From positions 81,860,227-81,924,226 of the forward strand of contig CM040430.1 of the NCBI GenBank assembly GCA_022702705.1: 64,000 bases of DNA, in the 5' to 3' direction. Each line of letters begins with the position of its first letter. The stretch's first letter is position 1. The notes under the pieces were generated by a model. The model saw only the letters and a program-made list of their open reading frames with translations. It was not told where the DNA came from and searched no databases. Below, piece after piece: positions 58,496 to 64,000 of the stretch. Both the position numbers and the translations under genes were made by a program. This DNA comes from Papilionanthe hookeriana x Papilionanthe teres (lineage: Eukaryota > Streptophyta > Magnoliopsida > Asparagales > Orchidaceae).

Positions 58496-58507
58496 CTTTA
58501 TTTATAG
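58496..58507 (+). promoter_or_regulatory. Candidate internal TATA box of B, right arm
   Basis: TTTATTTATAG then CCCATTCTTCGTCC, 54 bp after the palindromes and about 86 bp before the ATG. The same trailing CCCATTCT is found after the LTR TATA box. Confidence 0.5.
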
Positions 58508-58592
58508 CCCATTCTTCGTCCCCAATCCCATAGAAACATTAATTTCGACCAGAGCAATCCATTTTGGAGAAGTAAAGAAGGATTTGGAGGCA

Positions 58593-58949
58593 ATGGATAG
58601 AGGAAATCATGGAAATGAGGTAAGAGACAAATCTCCTAAATATCCTCAGCCATATTTTAATGGTTTTATTACTGTTAGTTTGGAGAAAATGTTTAGTCGA
58701 TTAGATAAGATTGAAGCGGGACTTCAAAGTATTGGTAATCTTCTCCATGAGATGTACCACCAATATGAACACTTGGAATGGCAAACCAAACTTCAATCTG
58801 ATCATATGGCAGCCTATCATGACGATCAAGTAGAAATGTACGCGAAGAATAAGTGGATTGATGAAAACACGGCTTTGGAATTTTCAAGGGCGTTGGTGCT
58901 CTATCCCTTCGGTTCCGGCGAACTTCATTGCGGAAGAGATAGTAATTGA
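58593..58949 (+). CDS. Short coiled-coil ORF of B, right arm
   Basis: Intact 118-codon frame starting MDRGNHGNEVRDKS and ending RDSN. The start is supported by the F homologue. Heptad-like helices: KMFSRLDKIEAGLQSIGNLL, then YHQYEHLEWQTKLQSDHMAA. No signal peptide or membrane segment. I do not recognise a family. Position after integrase and upstream of the long extra gene, with its own palindrome/TATA leader, suggests separate expression. Confidence 0.6.
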   Translation: MDRGNHGNEVRDKSPKYPQPYFNGFITVSLEKMFSRLDKIEAGLQSIGNLLHEMYHQYEHLEWQTKLQSDHMAAYHDDQVEMYAKNKWIDENTALEFSRALVLYPFGSGELHCGRDSN

Positions 58950-59348
58950 AGATCGGTGTTAAATAGATCCTATCTGTGTTTTAGGTGTGATCAAGTCTTG
59001 TGTTAGTGTGTTGAATATCGAATTTGTGTGTTTGCTTAATTGTTCAATGTGTGTTATTAGATTTGAATGTTTGCTTTAAATATGTTGTTGTTTGTGTTAT
59101 TTATAAAACTATGAACCTTGATACAGTCTTGTACTGAAATTTGTTGAATTTGCAATGGAAAATAGGGATTGGAATTGAAGAATTAGGATTCATGTTTGTG
59201 GATCTATGCTATCATTTTAAATTGATTGTTAAAATATTTGGAGGATATAAATTGGATTAATACTCTCATAAGAGTAATTAGGAGTCAAATTTGATAAGAT
59301 TTGGTGGAAAATATTTAATTTAAATCGAATTTTTGGAAAGGCGAGTCT

Positions 59349-59385
59349 GGCGCCTAGGTGCCAGAATTCGGCGCCTTGGCGCCGG
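59349..59385. repeat. B-family palindrome pair before the long extra gene, right arm
   Basis: GGCGCCTAGGTGCC, AGAATTC, GGCGCCTTGGCGCC; about 370 bp before the ATG. Confidence 0.87.
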
Positions 59386-59751
59386 TTCGGCCTTAACCCG
59401 AAAACTCATTTTTTTAACCCCCCATGCCATTTTTGACGCCTAAGCTTCCTTCTCCACTATTTTTCGCAAAAAATATTACCTAAAGATCCCATTTAAAACT
59501 GGATTTTCAAGTTTTTGAGCTTGAAATCACCCGATTTCTTCATCTCGAGGTCAGATCTACATTCTAAACTCATTATTTTTTATTTTCACCATGGATTTTG
59601 CTCTCATTCAAAAAAATCAAAATTTTGAGAAAAATTTTGATTTTTAAGGTTAAATCCATGAATTTTTAAGCTCTTTCAACTTTGAAAAGCTTAAATTAGT
59701 TTACTTTCAAAGATCCATTGAATTTATTTCGCATTTTTCTTTCACGTTTAG

Positions 59752-60901
59752 ATGGCACCCAAATCTAAGCAAGGAAAGGAATGAGAAAATTTTGATCATA
59801 GCAAGTTCGTCACTGCTGCTGTACACTTTCGATACAATGATTTTGCTACGACTAGGAAATTTATCTCGGAGCGAAGTTTTTGCAATCCTGGAGGAAGAAT
59901 TGTGGAGACTATCGTTGAGCTCAACTGGCAACGATTATGCTATTTCACTGCCGTTGTCGTTATCCCAGTTGTTGGAGAGTTTTATGCCAATTTCGTGGAT
60001 GCTGAAGAATATGAGATTTTTGTTCGAGGAGTTGGAGTAGGTTTCACTCCCGAACGCAGCAATATTTTCTATGGCCTGCCGCCAAACATAGAGTGTTACT
60101 CTGGATTATCTCCATCTGAGGGAGATTTGGATATGATCATTGCGTACCTGACTGATAGTACCGGAGCCTGGAAGATTCGGAATGGAAAAAGGGTAAACTT
60201 TTCATCTTCTAAGCTTAATGGTGTTTCAAAGGCATGACACTACTTTATATCTTCTCGTCTCCTTCCATCCTATCATCTGAGCGAGGTTACCAAAGATAGA
60301 GCTATTCTCAACTACTGCATTCAAGAGATGAAGCCTATTTATGTAGGGAGAATTATTTATGATTCTGTAGAGGCTACTGCTCGTTCTAGCACTTCTATTG
60401 GACTTGATTTTCCATCTCTGATCTATTCTCTATGTCAAAGTACTGGAGTAGTTGCTGAGCTTTCTGAGGAAAAGCTCAAGTCGACAAAGCCTATAGGAAA
60501 AGAAAGCGTCAGTGTTTATGATCGACTTCGAGGTAAGAGTTCTACTATACCTTTCATTACCTACTTCAGGTAGAGCTTCTACTTCTAGACCATCTACTTC
60601 TGCTGAGCCACCATCTACTTTTTGGGAAACCATGCATGATCAATTTATAGAGCAGCAGAATGAGTTATTCTTAACTCATTGTAGAGTAGATACCATAGAT
60701 AAGAAGATCGACCATCTTTTTGAGTTTACACAAAGAAAGAGTGATTACGATGCTGAGTATTCTGAGCCTTTAGTGAGATTTCTGAAGGGTGAGCACGATG
60801 TTCAGTTCCCTACTTGTCCCAGATTTTCACCATATGTTGATCCAAAGGATATGGAGTTTTCTTTTGGTGATGACGATGATGAAGTTACAGACAATGATTA
60901 G
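59752..60901 (+). pseudogene. Long extra gene of B, right arm (Transposase_32-like)
   Basis: About 382 codons. Start MAPKSKQGKE; in-frame TGA follows, as in the left arm. N-terminal KFVTAAVHFRYNDFATTRKF and NPGGRIVETIVELNWQRLCY. Core VVVIPVVGEFYANFVDAEEY, FVRGVGVGFTPERSNIFYGL, then TGA for Trp at 60236, HYFISSRLLPSYHLSEVTKD, AILNYCIQEMKPIYVGRIIY, LDFPSLIYSLCQSTGVVAEL. A shift near 60555, then coiled coil WETMHDQFIEQQNELF, DTIDKKIDHLFEF and the acidic end FGDDDDEVTDND. The ATG follows an acceptor-like TTCTTTCACGTTTAG. Family as in A extra genes; role unknown. Confidence 0.82.
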
Positions 60902-62283
60902 TAGCTGAACTTACCTCTAGAGATTGTTGATTCTGTTTTTAGTGTGTTTCTTGTTTCTTGTGCTGTTTAGTGTGATGTTAGTTGTTAGTGTTTATGTGAA
61001 CTTTTTATGTTAAAAATGTTTTTAGATTATCTGATGTGTGTTTAAGACTGAAATGTGAATGAATTTTATAAAAGTTTATTTCTGTTTCAACCTACTATTT
61101 AGTGTTCATGAATAGTTAGTATGTTTGCATGTTCAAAAATAAATAAATAAAAAAACAAAAGAAGAGATTTTTTTTAGAAACTAACTCCTGCTCTGCAAAA
61201 CTTTTCTATATATGCTTAATCATTTCTGTTATATTCATATTGAAGCATGTGTAGAAGTAGAAGCTAGTTTTTCCTTACTACATCATTATTGTACTTAGAT
61301 TAACTCCTGATTATTTCTTTCTCTCATGCTTTAGAAAATTTCATGATTCATATTTATACTAAAGCTGTAGTTTGGGGGAAGGGAAAATATTTATCAAATT
61401 TAAATATTATTTGTCCTTAAAGAACTAATATTTTCTTTAAAAATATATTAACATAACATAAGGAATGAAAAATCTGTTTAAGATTACCTAAAGTTTTTGA
61501 ATTTTTAAATAATTTAGTAAATTTAACTAAAATCTCGAAAATTTTGATTGATTTTAAGAATAGAATTAATTAGCTTAAGGAATAATAAGATCAAAATTTT
61601 CTATTTATAGTAAAGAGAATTGTATTTTTGAAATACTAAGGAATCAAGATTATTGCTTGAAAAAGAAAAGATTGAAATAAGTTTTGAATAAATTAATAAA
61701 AAAATGTCATATTTATTAAGTAAGAATGTATAAGTTTTTGAAAATAAGTTAAGGATAGTGAAGTTCAAAATCATTAACAGGATGTCCAAAAATAAGTAAT
61801 CCTCACTTAAAAAAAGGGGGGGGATTGAAAAACAATCCAGAAAAAAAAAAGAAAAAAAGAAAGAAAAGAAAGTGAGTAGAAGCTTGAGGAAATGCCTAAT
61901 CAAAAATTGGCTTCACTTGAATTATCTTATAGTAAGAAAACTGATTATATTTTTAACTTAATTTCTATGTACAAATATTTTTACTAGAAAAATATTTCAT
62001 GAAAAATCTTTTTCTTGTAAATATTCTATGTGACCTTCATATGATGAACTATAATTATTCTTGAAACAAAAGAAAAATTGGAAGTCTTATAATTTGGTAG
62101 TTAAATGTTCTTTAATTCTTAAAATTAAACTTAATTAGTGAAGTTTGGTTAATGATTTGCTAAAGCATCTATAAAACCAAAAATTATAAGAAATCTTAAA
62201 TATTTTATTTACATTCTGAATGTTATCTATTTTATGTAATCAAAAGGGTTACTTCGAGGACAAGTAATGTTTTTGGGAGAATT
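60902..62283 (+). other. Noncoding 3' region and PPT of B, right arm
   Basis: AT-rich, no gene. Double hairpin at 61801-61876, polypurine tract TTTTTGGGAGAATT at 62270-62283. Confidence 0.7.
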
Positions 62284-64000
62284 TGATCTACCTAAAAAAT
62301 ACCCATTTTTATGCCTTATTTATGATTCAATTCTTAAGGATATTATGCTTTAATGAAAGGTATTTTCATGTTTTTGGATGTAGATGATTAAAAAAGAGTC
62401 CAAGAAAGAAAAAGACGGAAAAAGGAGCAAAATGGAGCTTATGGAGCAAAATATTGAAATTATCGTCCGGCGCCAGCGCCAAAATCCGGCGCCTAAGTGC
62501 CGGCTTCGATACAGTACGCCGTCAAGATTTTTGGATGACTTTGAGCGCTTATTTTGATGGTGTTAAGAGGTTATTGGAGCTTCTAGAAGACTGGAAGTTA
62601 CTCCTAATATATAGGACATGTGATACAATGTATTTGGACACAATGAAATAGTCTGGATCACGAAGAGGTGCGATCCAAAGTGAAGAGGTGTGAAAGACCT
62701 GGTCACGGAGTCCAGCACCTAGGCGCCAGATCCCGGCGCCTAGGTGTGACAGTTACCTAATAGAAGATACATTGAATTTGGACGAATTTTGAAGAGGTGC
62801 CTTAAGCAACCCCTGGTCAAATTCAGAGCTCTATAAATAGGAGCCCATTCTACGTGAAAACATTGCACCAACCCCCCTATTAGTACGCATACCCATTTTA
62901 GCATATATTCTCCCCTGTTTAGATTTTTTTAGTCTCTTCCATACTTAGGGTGCCACTTTACTTTGTATCTAGTGAGTTTATTTTGAGTATTTATTGTGTG
63001 TTGTTGTTGTTGGAGTCTTTCATTGCTTTGGAGTCGCAGAAGTTCGACAGATCACTCGAAGGAACACTTCGGATAAGTATTTGCACTTTGGTTTAAAGTT
63101 TTATAAATATGTTTTGTTGTGTTATTTCAAAGGTGTTCCGAGTAGTTAGTTATCTTTCTCCTTGCATCTATGAAAAGATTATAAATTAATTAAAATTTGT
63201 AGGAGAATTAAATTTAAAATATTTTAAAACGTTGTGATAATATTAATACCTGATCTTTGTTTACTTTTTAAATTAGCCATTTAAATTGTTAAAACTCGTT
63301 GAAGAATTTTGAGACCTATCCGGAGATAAATTCTTAACTAGTAGATATCACATGAATCCTTAGGTAATCGCGAGCTATACGCGGATTATTTAAGGTGAAG
63401 TGCAAATAAATAGGATGATATTATTTATTGGGCGTAAAATTAATTGGTTTTTAGAGTGACGGACTAAAGTCTAATAATTAGGTTTATAGAAAGGTAATGA
63501 GTCACCGGTAGGGTCGACCATAGCCACCCTTCTAGTAGTGTGAGCCTAGATTAACCCATTCTACTAATAAAACATCCTGAGCCGATCTATAAATTATTCA
63601 ATGTTCTTTGCACCTGGACTAAAGGGTAAAGAATAAGAATGCTTCTATTTGGCACGATACCATAATCTAAATTCCCTACAAAAGATAATTATTCTATAAA
63701 TTTTGGATTAGTTGAAAAGGAGAAAGTCATTTTTTATACTTACATTGAATTTTAATTACTGCTTACTTTACTTTATTACTGCTATCGCTTACTTGCTTTT
63801 AGTAAAAATTGTTAGTAAATTAAATTTGATATATATATATATATAAAGAGAAAAGTATATATAAATTACATTTAATTTGAAAATTCCAAAATATTTCTTA
63901 CATTTCTTACTTTTTATAAATTTACTATCCTCGTGGAATCGATAACTGGGGCTCCGGTAGATCCATGTAATACTTGAACGATACGTATACTTGCATTTAA
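62284..64000 (+). repeat. 3' LTR of B, right arm (partial)
   Basis: Starts TGATCTACC after the PPT. Palindrome pairs at 62468-62503 and 62715-62747, TATA at 62831-62840 with the trailing GAGCCCATTCTACGT. It runs to the window end. Confidence 0.85.
62831..62840 (+). promoter_or_regulatory. TATA box, B LTR, right arm
   Basis: CTATAAATAG, about 84 bp after the nearest palindrome pair; identical to the left arm. Confidence 0.7.

Larger units (their letters stand above)
37082..64000. repeat. Giant inverted repeat (arms of at least 13.3 kb)
   Basis: Position x on the left pairs with about 101085 minus x on the right along the whole stretch. Examples: LTR TATA 38243/62840, extra-gene ATG 41335/59752, D-LTR edge 44732/56353, window end 64000/37082. 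The arms differ by scattered substitutions and small indels. The spacer is about 240 bp (50424-50664). The outer limit is not reached on the right. Confidence 0.95.
56354..64000 (+). mobile_element. Element B, right arm
   Basis: Plus-strand counterpart of 37082-44731 with the same order of parts and the same edge with the D LTR. The LTR begins at 62284 and runs off the window. Confidence 0.9.

Noticed and set aside
37082..64000. Palindrome as a foldback DNA transposon or terminal-inverted-repeat element
   Set aside because: The arms are retrotransposon parts with internal LTR edges and coding remnants; there is no sign of a transposase-defined terminus.

Overview
The window is plant nuclear DNA made entirely of nested, decayed LTR retrotransposons. 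The evidence is Ty3/gypsy pol genes of the Athila and Tat/Ogre lineages, plant-type primer-binding sites (tRNA-Asp type and tRNA-Arg type), very AT-rich LTRs and CpG-to-TpG/CpA decay. I see no host gene, rRNA, tRNA or CRISPR. The source looks like a seed plant, probably an angiosperm with a repeat-rich genome; I cannot name the species. Every reading frame longer than a few hundred bases that I trust is retroelement-derived and broken.

Layout. (1) 1-13339, element A: minus-strand Athila-like element with gag, protease, RT, RNase H and integrase, plus two tandem extra genes downstream of pol. Its 3' LTR is cut by the window start. (2) 13340-25723, element D: minus-strand Tat/Ogre-like element with a 6.2-kb 5' LTR; A is inserted in its RT gene just after MPFGLRN. 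(3) 25724-27503, element E: plus-strand Athila-like RT/RNase H/integrase remnant into which D inserted. (4) 27504-33517: a truncated second D-family LTR. (5) 33518-34968, element F: plus-strand Athila-like integrase tail plus the start of an extra ORF. (6) 34969-36920, element G: plus-strand Ogre-like LTR carrying a dense TTGAC array. (7) 36921-64000: one giant inverted repeat, with arms of at least 13.3 kb and a spacer of about 240 bp near 50.54 kb. Each arm holds the 3' half of an Athila-like element B (RNase H to LTR) interrupted by a D-family LTR.

Main discovery candidate. Families A, B and F each carry their own GC-rich palindromic motif in otherwise AT-rich DNA: A has CTCGCCGTCGGCGAG, B has GGCGCCTAGGCGCC, F has GGCGCTATAGCGGG. 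In A and B the motif is clustered in the LTR about 80 bp upstream of the TATA box and again ahead of each extra gene; in F, whose LTR is not visible, one pair lies ahead of the first extra gene. A TATA-like box follows the internal clusters of B (first gene) and F. The LTR core promoter next to the motif is conserved between A and B, while the motif is completely different, yet all copies within one element match. This looks like a family-specific cis-element/promoter cassette reused to drive internal genes, possibly recognised by an element-encoded factor.

The extra genes are of two kinds. One is a long ORF with the plant transposon-associated domain I recall as Pfam Transposase_32, followed by a coiled-coil tail (two copies in A, one in B). 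The other is a short coiled-coil ORF (B and F). A conserved noncoding box follows integrase in A, B and F, and a conserved double hairpin lies between the last ORF and the 3' LTR in A and B. In the palindrome, convergent D-family LTRs flank the centre, so read-through transcription would give a long hairpin RNA, an arrangement comparable to known silencing loci made by inverted duplication.
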